A stretch of 64,000 nt of DNA from an uncultured Bacteroidales bacterium (lineage in GTDB: Bacteria > Bacteroidota > Bacteroidia > Bacteroidales > Muribaculaceae), in contig CACYQB010000015.1 of the NCBI GenBank assembly GCA_902776435.1, positions 33,935-97,934 on the forward strand, written 5' to 3'. Position numbers and translations under genes: made by a program. Of the stretch, positions 1-9,539 are shown piece by piece. The notes under the pieces were generated by a model that was not told the origin of the DNA, searched no databases, and saw only the letters and a program-made list of their open reading frames with translations. The stretch's first letter is position 1. Each line of letters opens with the position of its first letter.

Positions 1-898
1 CCAGCCTTCAGGCTTGCTGTCGTTGAATACCGGCAAATTCCAGGCTTCCCGGTTTGTGATTTCCAAGAAGAATAACATGAAGATTTATAACGATGGTGAT
101 TACAAGAGTCCCATCTTCTGTTGGGACAACTTTAATGAGGATTGCACCGTCGATAACTACAGGTTGGCAACACTAACTTACTTTGTTGATCAGAACAACC
201 GTGAGGTGTCATGGGTCTATCAGATGCATATGGAGGAGGACCTCGATGGCCTTATCTGGGTTGGTACGACGACCGGTCTGTTCGTCTTTGACCCCGAGAT
301 TGTCTTTGATGAGACGCCCAAAGCTTTCAGCCCTTATGTGACCAAGTCTAAGGAGGGTAAAGGCTACTTGTGTGAAGGTTCAACGGTCTATGACATTGGC
401 GTTGACCGTTACAACAACAAGTGGATTGCCACTGACGGTGGTTTGTACTTTGTATCACCTGATGGCTCTGAGGTATTTAACCACTTCACCACAGCCAACA
501 GTGACATCCCTAGTGATGTGGTCTATACCGTGGAGTGTGATCCTGAGCATGACTGTGTATACATTTTCACCGACAACGGCTTTGCCGAGTATATTGCTGA
601 GGGTGCTGCTGCCGCACTCAACTTTGACAACGTCTATGCATTTCCCAATCCCATGGAGCCCGACTACACGGGTATGATTAAGATTTACAACCTGATGGAG
701 AACTCTTACGTTGCCATCACCAACCGCTCCGGCCGAGTCATCAAGCGCATGGGGCCGGTGATGGGTTGTGCTTATTGGGACGGCTGCGGCTCGGATGGAG
801 AGCGCGTGCCCACAGGCGTTTACAATATTTATGCGGCCCAGGGTGCCCAACCCGCAGTAACGGGCACGCCCCAAGCCACTGTAATGGTGATTAAGTAA
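1..898 (+). CDS. PorZ-like secreted beta-propeller protein, 5' end outside the window
   Basis: The reading frame is open from base 2 and lacks its N-terminal part, so the gene starts upstream of the window. The visible ~299 residues match the C-terminal part of the next two genes almost segment for segment: the propeller motif EEDLDGLIWVGTTTGLFVFD, the FDNVYAFPNPMEPDYTG linker and a C-terminal beta domain ending VMVIK. This layout (propeller repeats, then a FlgD-like or type IX sorting-like C-terminal domain) is that of PorZ, the surface protein that helps deliver anionic LPS to type IX secretion clients in Porphyromonas. That this copy does the same is inference. It is the first of at least four tandem paralogues, with a 44-base gap to the next. 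Confidence 0.75.
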   Translation, partial: QPSGLLSLNTGKFQASRFVISKKNNMKIYNDGDYKSPIFCWDNFNEDCTVDNYRLATLTYFVDQNNREVSWVYQMHMEEDLDGLIWVGTTTGLFVFDPEIVFDETPKAFSPYVTKSKEGKGYLCEGSTVYDIGVDRYNNKWIATDGGLYFVSPDGSEVFNHFTTANSDIPSDVVYTVECDPEHDCVYIFTDNGFAEYIAEGAAAALNFDNVYAFPNPMEPDYTGMIKIYNLMENSYVAITNRSGRVIKRMGPVMGCAYWDGCGSDGERVPTGVYNIYAAQGAQPAVTGTPQATVMVIK

Positions 899-942
899 TG
901 GCCTGGTGCCAATAAATTGAAAATAGATAAAACATTATAGTG

Positions 943-3306
943 ATGATGAAGAAAATACTTTTGCTCATGCTCATGATGGCTGCTATCACTGGCAATGCCG
1001 TTACTTGGAAAATGCATAGTTATTATGTGACTTCCAAGATTCAGAATGTCTATGATACCGGTGACAAGATTTATTACTTGAACAGCGGTAACCTCTTCCA
1101 GTTTGATAAGGCCACAACTAAGACGATTGTCTTGAACAAGCAGAATAAATTGTCCGACAACCAGATTTCGCAGATCTATTTTGACTGGCAGAATCAGTTG
1201 CTCTTTGTCGCTTATCTGGACTGTAATCTCGATATCATCGACAACACGGGTGCTGTGTACAATCTGAGCAAACTCAAGGATCTGGAGGCTTATGCCCGTA
1301 ACATGGTATTTCACATTGACAAGGGGCTTATTAATTGTACCGGCAAGACCATCAATGATATCACGTTTGCCGGAGGTAAGGCCTATGTGGCTCTCGATGA
1401 TGGTTATGCTGTCATCGATGAGGCCACCAGGACGATTATCAGCCACGACAAGGTGCTGATGGATAACACGTCAGGTAGCGTGAACTCGGTGGCCGTGATG
1501 GGTAACACGCTGGTCATCCTGACGAACGATCGTTGCTATTATGGTCCCGTGGGCACCGAAAACCCCGTCAACCATTATGCGTCTTATTCTGGCTCGTTTA
1601 ATGGTGCCCGGATGTATCCCAATAATTCGACCTCGTTGTTTGTCATGGATTCACAGAGCTTGAAGAACTTTGATTTCTCGTCTGGCTCACCCGCTGTGAC
1701 AGGCCTCGTTACGCTGGCTAGCGGTGTCACCGCCGATATCACGGTGCAGAAGGCCAAGACCGGCTTTCTTGCCAATTTCACCGAGCAGAGTTTCTACTAC
1801 AAGATCAACGAGTCGGGCAAGACGGCTACCAAGGCTTCCTCGGTAATTGGTTTTGCCACCTCTTATCCCAATGGTAACGGTACAATCTGGATCAATGACG
1901 GTGATGGCTTGCGTCAGAGTGGCTCCACCGTCAGCTATGCCATCAATTCCTTGACGACCGATGAGCCCTTCTGGCTCAAGTACAACACGGCATTGAATAA
2001 GTTGTTTGTCTGCACCTCGGCCCTGAACCGCGTGAACCGAACGACTGACCAGGATATGGCCAATAATGTCGTGAACATCTATGATGGCACCAATTGGACT
2101 AATGTCACCAACTATTATCCCGAAGGCTCAGGTTATCAGTTCGTTTTCAATCCGCTGGATTCGGCAACTTATTTCCGCGCTACTTGGCACAATGGTATTT
2201 ATAGGGTCAAGAACAATGAGGTCGTGTTCAATTACACTAAGGACAATAGTTTGATGAGTTCCCGTAAAGCTCATCCGGCATTTGACAATTATGGCAATTT
2301 GTGGATTGTCAGCTCTTATCACAATCCCACTTGTCCCGTGGCTGTCTTGCCCAAGAACAAGGTGGCCCAGGTGTCTGTGACCAAGAGTGACTGGTTCCAG
2401 CCCTCAGGTCTGCTGTCACTGAACACGGGCAAGATGCAGGCATCCCGATTTGTGGTTTCCAAGAAAAACAATGTGAAGATCTATAATGACGGTGATAATA
2501 CTAACAACAAGTCTTGCCCCTTATTCTGCTGGGATAATGGAAATGTGGACCCCACAGTTGACAACTACAGGCTTGCTGTGATTGACCACTTCATTGACCA
2601 GAATAACCGTCATGTGTCGTGGACCTATATGTATCACATGGAAGAGGACCTCAACGGCCTTATCTGGGTTGGCACATCTTCGGGCCTGTTTGTTTTTGAT
2701 CCCGAGACCGTCTTCGATGAGACTCCCAAGGCGATAAGTCCCTATGTGACCAAGTTTGATGAGGGTAATGGTTACCTGTGTGAAGGCCTTATCGTTTATG
2801 ACATAGGCGTTGACAGCAAGAACAACAAGTGGATTGCCACCCTCAATGGTTTGTATTTTGTCTCTCCCGATGGCACTGAAGTGTATAACCACTTCACCAC
2901 CGACAATAGCGACATCCCCAGCAACACCGTTTATTCTGTTGAGTGTGACACAAAGAATAACCGTGTTTACATCTTTACCGACAACGGCTTTGCCGAGTAC
3001 GTTGCCGATGGTGCTGCCGCCGCGCTCAACTTCGATAACGTCTATGCCTTCCCCAATCCCATGGAGCCCGACTATACGGGCTTGATCAAGATCGCTAACC
3101 TGATGGAGAACACCTATGTCACTATCACCAATCGTGCTGGCCAAGTCGTGAAGCAGTTTGGTCCCGTGATGGGTTGTGCCTATTGGGATGGCAGTGGCGC
3201 TAACGGTGAACGTGTAGCCACAGGCACTTACAAGATTTATGCGGCTCAGGGTGCCCAGCCCGCAACAACGGGCACTCCGCTTACCACAGTGATGGTGATC
3301 AGGTAA
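943..3306 (+). CDS. PorZ-like secreted beta-propeller protein, tandem copy 2
   Basis: Full-length, about 787 residues. It begins with a Sec signal peptide (MMKKILLLMLMMAAITGNA); a GTG at 940 in frame is the only alternative start. The N-terminal ~230 residues form a propeller (YYLNSGNLFQFDKA, NNQISQI-type blades). The middle contains a second propeller with WLKYNTALNKLFVCTSALNR and DLNGLIWVGTSSGLFVFDP. The C-terminus has the FPNPMEPDYTG linker and a beta domain ending VMVIR. Size and architecture fit PorZ (~780 aa in Porphyromonas). It is very close in sequence to the genes on both sides, which points to recent tandem duplication. Function beyond secretion and surface placement is inferred. 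Confidence 0.78.
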   Translation: MMKKILLLMLMMAAITGNAVTWKMHSYYVTSKIQNVYDTGDKIYYLNSGNLFQFDKATTKTIVLNKQNKLSDNQISQIYFDWQNQLLFVAYLDCNLDIIDNTGAVYNLSKLKDLEAYARNMVFHIDKGLINCTGKTINDITFAGGKAYVALDDGYAVIDEATRTIISHDKVLMDNTSGSVNSVAVMGNTLVILTNDRCYYGPVGTENPVNHYASYSGSFNGARMYPNNSTSLFVMDSQSLKNFDFSSGSPAVTGLVTLASGVTADITVQKAKTGFLANFTEQSFYYKINESGKTATKASSVIGFATSYPNGNGTIWINDGDGLRQSGSTVSYAINSLTTDEPFWLKYNTALNKLFVCTSALNRVNRTTDQDMANNVVNIYDGTNWTNVTNYYPEGSGYQFVFNPLDSATYFRATWHNGIYRVKNNEVVFNYTKDNSLMSSRKAHPAFDNYGNLWIVSSYHNPTCPVAVLPKNKVAQVSVTKSDWFQPSGLLSLNTGKMQASRFVVSKKNNVKIYNDGDNTNNKSCPLFCWDNGNVDPTVDNYRLAVIDHFIDQNNRHVSWTYMYHMEEDLNGLIWVGTSSGLFVFDPETVFDETPKAISPYVTKFDEGNGYLCEGLIVYDIGVDSKNNKWIATLNGLYFVSPDGTEVYNHFTTDNSDIPSNTVYSVECDTKNNRVYIFTDNGFAEYVADGAAAALNFDNVYAFPNPMEPDYTGLIKIANLMENTYVTITNRAGQVVKQFGPVMGCAYWDGSGANGERVATGTYKIYAAQGAQPATTGTPLTTVMVIR

Positions 3307-3358
3307 GGGTGTGAGGCTTTGTCAATGATAAAGAATTAGATTAAATCAATTAGTGGCG

Positions 3359-5698
3359 ATGAAGAAGATACTTTTGTTTTTGGCTATTCTGGCAGCTGTA
3401 ACCGGCAATGCCGGCACTTGGAAAGTTCATAGCTGCTATCAGACTTCCAAGATTCAGAATGTCTATGATACCGGTGACAAGATTTATTACTTGAACAGCG
3501 GTAGCCTCTTCCAGTTTGATAAGGCCACGGCAAAAACCGTTGCCTTGAACAGGCAAAATATGCTGTCCGACAACCAGATTTCGCAAATCTATTATGACTG
3601 GCAGAATCAGTTGGTCTTTGTCGTTTATGCCAATTGTAATATCGACATCATTGACAACGCGGGCGCTGTGTACAATGTGAGCAAACTCAAGGACATGGTG
3701 GTGGATGTCCGCAATTACACGCTCAATAACAACGAACTTGCAAGTTATACCGGCAAGACCATCAACGATATCACGTTTGCTGGCGGTAAAGCCTATGTGG
3801 CTGTCGATTACGGCTATGTGACGATCGATGAGGCGACCAAAACGATTGTCGCCAACGATGTGCTGATGGGTGATACGGGCAATGTGAATTCGGTTGCTGT
3901 GATTGGCAATACGATGGTCATTTTGTCCAACTCCCATTGCTATTATGGCCCTGTGGGAACTGCCAACCCCATCAGCAATTACACAAGTTATTCCGGCTCC
4001 TTTAAGGGCGCCCGGATGTATCCCATTAACGGGACGTCGCTGTTTATTATGAATTCCAAGGGGTTAAAAAGCTATGATTTCACATCCAGTACCCCGACCG
4101 TGACCGGACTTGTTTCGCTGGGTGGAGATGTCGTGACGACCGTGTCGGTGCAGAAGGCCAAGACGGGCTACATTGCCAATTTCACCAACCAGAGTTACTA
4201 TTATAAGATTAACGAGTCGGGCAAGACGGCGACCAAGGCTTCATCGACGCTGGGCTTCGCCACTTCCTATCCTAATGGTGACGGAACCATCTGGATTAAT
4301 GACAGTACCGGTTTGCATAAAAGCGGTTCGACGACCTGCTATGCCGTCAATGCCTTGACGACCGATGAGCCTTATTGGCTCAAGTATAACACGGCATTGA
4401 ATAAGTTGTTTGCGTGCACTTCGGCCCTGAACCGTGTGAATCGCACGACGGATAAGAGCATGGCATCTAATGTCGTGAACGTGTTTGATGGCACCAACTG
4501 GAGCGATGTCACCACTTATTATCCTACAGGTTCAGGTTACCAGTTCGTTTTCAATCCCCTGGACTCGGCAACCTATTTCCGCGCAAGCTGGCAAAACGGC
4601 CTGTATAGGGTGAAGAACAATACCGTCGTGTTTACCTATAACAGGAACAACAGTTTGATGGGTAAATATAAAGCCCATCCCGCTTTTGACAAATATGGAA
4701 ACCTGTGGATTGTCAGTTCCTATGGCAGCGCCAGTTGCCCTGTGGCTGTGTTGCCCAAGAACAAGGTGGCCAAGTCATCGGTTACCAAGGAAGACTGGTT
4801 CCAGCCATCGGGCCTGGAGATGCTGAATACGGGTAAGATGCAGGCTTCCCGCTTTATCATCTCCAAGAAGAATAATGTCAAGATCTACAACGATGGCGAT
4901 TACAAGTCAACGATGTTCTGCTGGGATAACAGCAATACAGATCCTACGGTTAACAACTATAAGTTGGCTGCCTTCACGCAATTTATTGACCAGAATAACC
5001 GCCAGGTGGAGTGGACCTATCTGATTCACATGGAAGAGGATCTCAATGGCATGATTTGGGCAGGTTCAACTTCTGGCCTGTTCGTATTTGACCCCGCGAC
5101 TGTCTTTGATGAGACGCCCAGGGCCATCAGCCCCTATGTGACCAAGTCTGATGAGGGCAATGGGTACTTGTGCGAAGGTTTCGCCGTCAATGACATCGGT
5201 GTTGACCGCTACAACAACAAGTGGATTGCTACCGCCAATGGCTTGTATTTTGTGTCTCCCGATGGCTCTGAAGTGTATAACCACTTCACCACTGCCAACA
5301 GTGATATCCCCAGCAACACCGTTTATACGGTCGAGTGTGACCCCGAGAATAACCGTGTATATATCTATACCAACAATGGCTTTGCCGAGTACGTTGCCGA
5401 TGGCGTCACCGCCGCCCTCAACTTCGATAATGTCTATGCCTTCCCCAATCCCATGAAGCCTGATTACACGGGTATGATCACGATTGCTAACCTGATGGAA
5501 GATTCCTATGTCACCATCACCGATCGTGCTGGTCAAGTCGTGAAACGCATGGGCCCGGTGATGGGCAGCACTGTTTGGGACGGTTGCGGCTCGGATGGCG
5601 AGCGTGTGCCCACGGGCATCTACAACATCTATGCGGCCCAGGGCAGCCAGCCAGCGGTAACGGGCACCCCACAGACCACAGTGATGGTGATCAAGTGA
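3359..5698 (+). CDS. PorZ-like secreted beta-propeller protein, tandem copy 3
   Basis: About 779 residues with signal peptide MKKILLFLAILAAVTGNAG. An in-frame GTG at 3353 could add two residues, but ATG 3359 fits the signal peptide better. It shares with copy 2 the blocks SKIQNVYDTGDKIYYLNSGS, TGKTINDITFAGGKAYVA and the C-terminal FPNPMKPDYTGMITIANL. The C-terminal domain is closer to copy 1 (GCGSDGERVPTG) than to copy 2 (GSGANGERVATG), a hint of gene conversion inside the array. It lies 52 bases after copy 2, so the array is probably one transcription unit. Function is inferred from PorZ architecture. Confidence 0.78.
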   Translation: MKKILLFLAILAAVTGNAGTWKVHSCYQTSKIQNVYDTGDKIYYLNSGSLFQFDKATAKTVALNRQNMLSDNQISQIYYDWQNQLVFVVYANCNIDIIDNAGAVYNVSKLKDMVVDVRNYTLNNNELASYTGKTINDITFAGGKAYVAVDYGYVTIDEATKTIVANDVLMGDTGNVNSVAVIGNTMVILSNSHCYYGPVGTANPISNYTSYSGSFKGARMYPINGTSLFIMNSKGLKSYDFTSSTPTVTGLVSLGGDVVTTVSVQKAKTGYIANFTNQSYYYKINESGKTATKASSTLGFATSYPNGDGTIWINDSTGLHKSGSTTCYAVNALTTDEPYWLKYNTALNKLFACTSALNRVNRTTDKSMASNVVNVFDGTNWSDVTTYYPTGSGYQFVFNPLDSATYFRASWQNGLYRVKNNTVVFTYNRNNSLMGKYKAHPAFDKYGNLWIVSSYGSASCPVAVLPKNKVAKSSVTKEDWFQPSGLEMLNTGKMQASRFIISKKNNVKIYNDGDYKSTMFCWDNSNTDPTVNNYKLAAFTQFIDQNNRQVEWTYLIHMEEDLNGMIWAGSTSGLFVFDPATVFDETPRAISPYVTKSDEGNGYLCEGFAVNDIGVDRYNNKWIATANGLYFVSPDGSEVYNHFTTANSDIPSNTVYTVECDPENNRVYIYTNNGFAEYVADGVTAALNFDNVYAFPNPMKPDYTGMITIANLMEDSYVTITDRAGQVVKRMGPVMGSTVWDGCGSDGERVPTGIYNIYAAQGSQPAVTGTPQTTVMVIK

Positions 5699-5763
5699 TG
5701 GCTGTGAAGATTGTTCAAGAGGCCTAATTAATGATAAAAAAGAGATTAAATCAATAAGATGCG

Positions 5764-8061
5764 ATGAAAAAGATATTTTTGTTATTGGCAGCGATGGCAA
5801 CCTTGTTTGCTGGCGCCCAGAATGCCGTTGGTAACTGGCAATTCCACTCTGCATTTGGCGGGGACGTGACTGCTGTGGCCGATGCTAAGAACTGGGTTTA
5901 CTACCTCGCGTCGGGTAATTTGTTCAGGCTCGACAAGCAGACCGATGAAAACGAGGCGCTGAGCATTGTCAATGACTTGACCGATATGGTCATTAAGCAG
6001 GTTTACTACAACAGCGACAAGGATTACCTCGTCGTCGTGTACACCAATTCCAATATTGATATCATCGAATCGGATGGCTCGGTCGTGAACATGCCCGAAA
6101 TCAAGGATGCCGTGATGACATTGAGCAAGGCCATCAACGATGTGACCTTTGCGCCTGGTGTGATTTATCTAGCGACCGATTTTGGCTATGTGGTGGTCGA
6201 TGACAATAAGTTTGTCGTCAAGGAGTCCCATCTCTATGGCAAGTCGTTGTCGTCGGTGGCCCAAGTGGGCAAGATGTTGTTGTTGTGCTCTGATGAGGTT
6301 ATCTATTATGGTCTTGCAGATGAATATCATGAGCAGTTGGACGCGTTTGACGTTGCCAACAAGAATGGTCAAAGGATTTGGCCGATCAGCGACTCGACTT
6401 TTTATTGTATGACGGGTTGGACCTTTTTTGCAACAATGAATGTGCAGGCTGATGGCCATGCATCGTTCAAAACTCATACGCTTATCGAAAATAAGGCAAC
6501 TCAATTACAGAATGCTAAGGATGGTTTTTTGCTCTACGTTACAAACCTCAGCCAGTGCTACAAGGCCGACAAGGAGGGAAAAAACCTTACGCTCATCGAG
6601 TCTGACGGGGAAATCTGCAGTTCCAATCCAAATGGTGATGGCACGATTTGGGCTGCTGGCCCACTTGGCCTGCACGATCTGGAGGATGCCACAAACTATT
6701 ATCTCCCCAATGCATTGACTACCGACCGGCCCTTCTGGATGTCATACAATAAGGCCAAAGACCTGCTCTACGTCTCTAGCCCGTCCACCAATTACTTCTT
6801 CACTGATAACAAGTCCACTGTGGTTAATACCTATGACGGTATGACATGGGATGACGTCACGCCCGATGGCGCTCCCGTTAACGGTTCATTCCAGATTATG
6901 TTCATGCCAGGTGAACCTGATACCTACTTCTTGAGCACTTGGCAGAAAGGTTTGTTCAAGGTCGTTGATGACGAGATCGCGTTGATCTATGATGCCTCGA
7001 ACAGCCCCATGATGAAAGAACAGGGCGCGATGCACCCCATCACCACCATTGACCGAAATGGTAATGTGTGGGTTGTCCAGTCGTTTGAGAATCCTGACCA
7101 TCCCGTGATGGTACTTCCCGCTGCCAAGTCAAAGGCTAACGCCGTTACGATCAATGATTGGATCACTCCCAACATCGAAGGACTGAACTCGGGCCATACC
7201 AAGAATGCCAGCCTGATTTCGACGCGTAACAGTGCATATGATATCAAGATTTTCAATGATGGTGACTACAAAATGCCTATCATCATGTGGAACTCCAATG
7301 GCGAGATCTCATCCCGACCTCAACAGGTGATGCTCAGCGAACTCATCGACCAGGATGGCCAACCGTTCAGTTGGCTCTATATCATGTGCTTTACCGAGGA
7401 CCTCAATGGTATCGTGTGGATGGGTAGTACCGAGGGCGTCATCTCGTTCAATCCCGCCCAAGCCTTCTCAAACAATTTCAGGGTCAACCACATCAAGGTG
7501 CCGCGTAACGATGGAACGGGCATGGCCGATTACCTGCTCAATGGTATCCAGGTCAATGACATTGCTGTGGATGGCGCTAACCGAAAGTGGATTGCCACCC
7601 AGTCCTCCGGCCTCTTCCTTGTGAGTGCCGATGGTACCCAGATCATCAAGAAATTCAATACCACCAACAGCCCCTTGGCGACAAACACTGTTTATCGTGT
7701 GTGCTGTAATCCTAACAGCAACTCCATTTATATCACAACGCCGGTGGGTCTGTATGAATACTTCAGTGACAGTAGCCCTGCCGAGTCTAATTACAGCAAC
7801 ATCTATGCTTATCCCAATCCCGTTCGCCCCGATTATATTGGTGATGTGACTATTACAGGCATGATGGACAATTCGCTGATTAAGATTGCGGATGCCAGCG
7901 GCAACGTCATCCGACAACTCAAGTCAACGGGTGGTATGGCCACATGGGACTGCTGTAACCAGTATGGAGAGCGGGTTAAGACGGGTGTCTATATGGTGCT
8001 CTGTTCACGTGCTAATGGTGGCAGTGAAGCCGTTGTCACTAAGATTGCTGTGATTCGATAA
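5764..8061 (+). CDS. porZ: PorZ-like protein, divergent fourth copy and likely PorZ orthologue
   Basis: 765 residues with signal peptide MKKIFLLLAAMATLFAGAQ. It has the same layout as the upstream three but is clearly more diverged (NWQFHSAFGGDVTAVADAKN at the N-terminus; IYAYPNPVRPDYIGDVTITG before the C-terminal domain). Its length and the YYLASGNLFRLDKQT / VVYTNSNIDIIESDG blade sequences resemble PorZ, the type IX secretion component that recognises anionic LPS on the cell surface. Of the four copies it is the best candidate for the ancestral gene, with the others arising from duplicates. This assignment rests on architecture and remembered family features. A BLAST/HMM comparison would settle it. 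Confidence 0.65.
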   Translation: MKKIFLLLAAMATLFAGAQNAVGNWQFHSAFGGDVTAVADAKNWVYYLASGNLFRLDKQTDENEALSIVNDLTDMVIKQVYYNSDKDYLVVVYTNSNIDIIESDGSVVNMPEIKDAVMTLSKAINDVTFAPGVIYLATDFGYVVVDDNKFVVKESHLYGKSLSSVAQVGKMLLLCSDEVIYYGLADEYHEQLDAFDVANKNGQRIWPISDSTFYCMTGWTFFATMNVQADGHASFKTHTLIENKATQLQNAKDGFLLYVTNLSQCYKADKEGKNLTLIESDGEICSSNPNGDGTIWAAGPLGLHDLEDATNYYLPNALTTDRPFWMSYNKAKDLLYVSSPSTNYFFTDNKSTVVNTYDGMTWDDVTPDGAPVNGSFQIMFMPGEPDTYFLSTWQKGLFKVVDDEIALIYDASNSPMMKEQGAMHPITTIDRNGNVWVVQSFENPDHPVMVLPAAKSKANAVTINDWITPNIEGLNSGHTKNASLISTRNSAYDIKIFNDGDYKMPIIMWNSNGEISSRPQQVMLSELIDQDGQPFSWLYIMCFTEDLNGIVWMGSTEGVISFNPAQAFSNNFRVNHIKVPRNDGTGMADYLLNGIQVNDIAVDGANRKWIATQSSGLFLVSADGTQIIKKFNTTNSPLATNTVYRVCCNPNSNSIYITTPVGLYEYFSDSSPAESNYSNIYAYPNPVRPDYIGDVTITGMMDNSLIKIADASGNVIRQLKSTGGMATWDCCNQYGERVKTGVYMVLCSRANGGSEAVVTKIAVIR

Positions 8062-8112
8062 TCTGAGATTCAGTATAATAGTGTTTTTATTAATGTATTA
8101 ATATTTTTTGCT

Positions 8113-8601
8113 ATGAAGAAAATTGTATTCATATTGACAGTAATGGCTGCCGCAGTGCTCTCCTCGTGTGGCACAAGCTCTGGTTTGACCAAGGCCGAGG
8201 AGCAAGCTCAGATGACCCAGAAGGTGGTCAATGCGGTAGAAGCCCGCCAGTACACGATTGCTGTGGACTGGATGAAGCCACTTGGCGGCATGGCCCGTCA
8301 TGTGAGTTCCAATTATGAGCTGAAGGTGAACGGGGATGAAGTGGATAGCTATCTTCCCTATATCGGTGAGGCTTATCGTGTCCCCTACGGCGGCGGTAAG
8401 GGCCTTAACTTCAAGGGTAAGATTGAGAACTACAGGATGGCCAAACCGACTAGCAACCGATTGGTTATCGAGTTTGACGTGAATAACCAGGAGGATTTCT
8501 ATCACTATCGCATCGACTTGTTTACTAATGGTAAAGCGGTAATCGATGTCATCGCCCAAGACCACGATGCCATTTCCTTTGATGGCGAGATGGTATTTTG
8601 A
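8113..8601 (+). CDS. DUF4251 family lipoprotein
   Basis: 162 residues. The N-terminus is a lipoprotein signal (VLSSCGTSSG; lipobox Cys near residue 20), so the product is probably anchored in a membrane or the outer membrane. The rest matches the Bacteroidota-specific DUF4251 pattern: a basic segment, DSYLPYIGEAYRVPYGGGKG, then LNFKGKIENY and a final beta-rich part with HYRIDLFTNGKA. The molecular role of DUF4251 is not known. A paralogue follows 114 bases downstream. Confidence 0.8.
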   Translation: MKKIVFILTVMAAAVLSSCGTSSGLTKAEEQAQMTQKVVNAVEARQYTIAVDWMKPLGGMARHVSSNYELKVNGDEVDSYLPYIGEAYRVPYGGGKGLNFKGKIENYRMAKPTSNRLVIEFDVNNQEDFYHYRIDLFTNGKAVIDVIAQDHDAISFDGEMVF

Positions 8602-8715
8602 GTGTTGTTTTATTTTAACAGATGTTTAAACTATTAAGGCTTTGTGAAGTCCTATAAATAGATAAGTTTATCTGTTGAAAAACCCGATTAATAACTCTAA
8701 AAATATGATTTCGTT

Positions 8716-9210
8716 ATGAAAAAGTTGATACTGATTTCTATGACCTTGGTGGCGTTGATGATGATGTCTTGCGGCTCGAGTAAGACAGCAATTGATCCTG
8801 CTCAGGCACAAGCCATCAAGACGTTGCTTGAAGAAGGCCAGTACATGGTGATGGTCGGCTCGATGCGTCCCTTGTCGTCTTCGACAATGAGTGTGAGTCT
8901 GGGCCAGAAGATGATTGTGCGTGACGGCACTGTAAGTTGCTACCTGCCTTACGTCGGTTCAGGTCAGAATGTCGGCTATGGTGCTAGTGGCTATAAGGCG
9001 CTCAATTTCTCAAGCCCGATTCTTGACTACAAGGTTGAGTATCCCAAGGAAGACCGGGCACGCGTCACCTTCAGGGTGGATAATGGTGACGATCACTATC
9101 GCTTCCATGTCGAGGTGTTCATGAATGGCAAGACGACGATTGATGTCGAGCCTCGCGGACGTGATGCCATCTCTTATAGTGGCATGATGCACGGCCTGGA
9201 GATGCTTTAA
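8716..9210 (+). CDS. DUF4251 family lipoprotein, second copy
   Basis: 164 residues, paralogous to the preceding gene: lipobox MMSCGSSKT, then VSCYLPYVGSGQNVGYGASG, ALNFSSPILDYKVEYPKEDR and HYRFHVEVFMNGKTTIDVEP. The conserved SYLPY/CYLPY and YRxxxxxFxNGK blocks line up between the pair. It is followed by a hairpin terminator at 9233-9262. The 114-base spacer before it is A+T-rich and may carry its own promoter, so co-transcription with the first copy is uncertain. Confidence 0.8.
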   Translation: MKKLILISMTLVALMMMSCGSSKTAIDPAQAQAIKTLLEEGQYMVMVGSMRPLSSSTMSVSLGQKMIVRDGTVSCYLPYVGSGQNVGYGASGYKALNFSSPILDYKVEYPKEDRARVTFRVDNGDDHYRFHVEVFMNGKTTIDVEPRGRDAISYSGMMHGLEML

Positions 9211-9232
9211 CACTTAGCGTACATGAAAATAA

Positions 9233-9262
9233 ACAGGGACGGCTATCGATGGCCGCCCCTGT
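9233..9262 (+). terminator. Hairpin terminator after the DUF4251 pair
   Basis: ACAGGGACGGC and GGCCGCCCCTGT form an ~11-bp imperfect stem (one A-C mismatch) around the loop TATCGAT, 22 bases after the stop codon. No long T tract follows; TTGTATT does. Confidence 0.6.
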
Positions 9263-9310
9263 TGTATTAAGGTGAGTTCGATGAAATTATTTGCTAAGAA
9301 TCAGTGCGTT

Positions 9311-9480
9311 AGCATCTCCCCCTCTAAGATTAGAGGGAAGCTCCTCCCCCGCCTGGGGGGAGGTGGCACGAAGTGCCGGAGAAGGGGGAGAGGGCAGGGG
9401 CGTTGATGCTACCGCGATGGTGCATGCCTTAGGAGGCATCGACGCCCCCCGACCCCCTCTTATCCAAGAGGGGGAGCTGA
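9311..9480. repeat. Palindromic G/C-tract intergenic repeat element
   Basis: The spacer between the DUF4251 gene and sbcC is built of short palindromes: CCTCTAAGATTAGAGG, CCTCCCCCGCCTGGGGGGAGG, GGCACGAAGTGCC, and a terminal CCCCTCTTATCCAAGAGGGG. CTCCCC and GGGGAG tracts occur in both orientations. It can be read as an ORF on either strand, but these readings are low-complexity and look like the known spurious ORFs from this sort of dispersed repeat. It appears to be a REP/MITE-like structural element, not a gene. It separates convergent transcription units (DUF4251 on plus, sbcC on minus). Confidence 0.6.
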
Positions 9481-9539
9481 GTATCAGCAGTTTATTTTCT
9501 TCGAGTTCGCGTTGTTTTATGTGCGATTGACATCGGCGG

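Noticed and set aside
9291-9530. A 79-codon frame between DUF4251 and sbcC
   Set aside because: It is translated from the palindromic repeat (LEGSSSPAWGEVARSAGEGG type), a known sort of spurious ORF.
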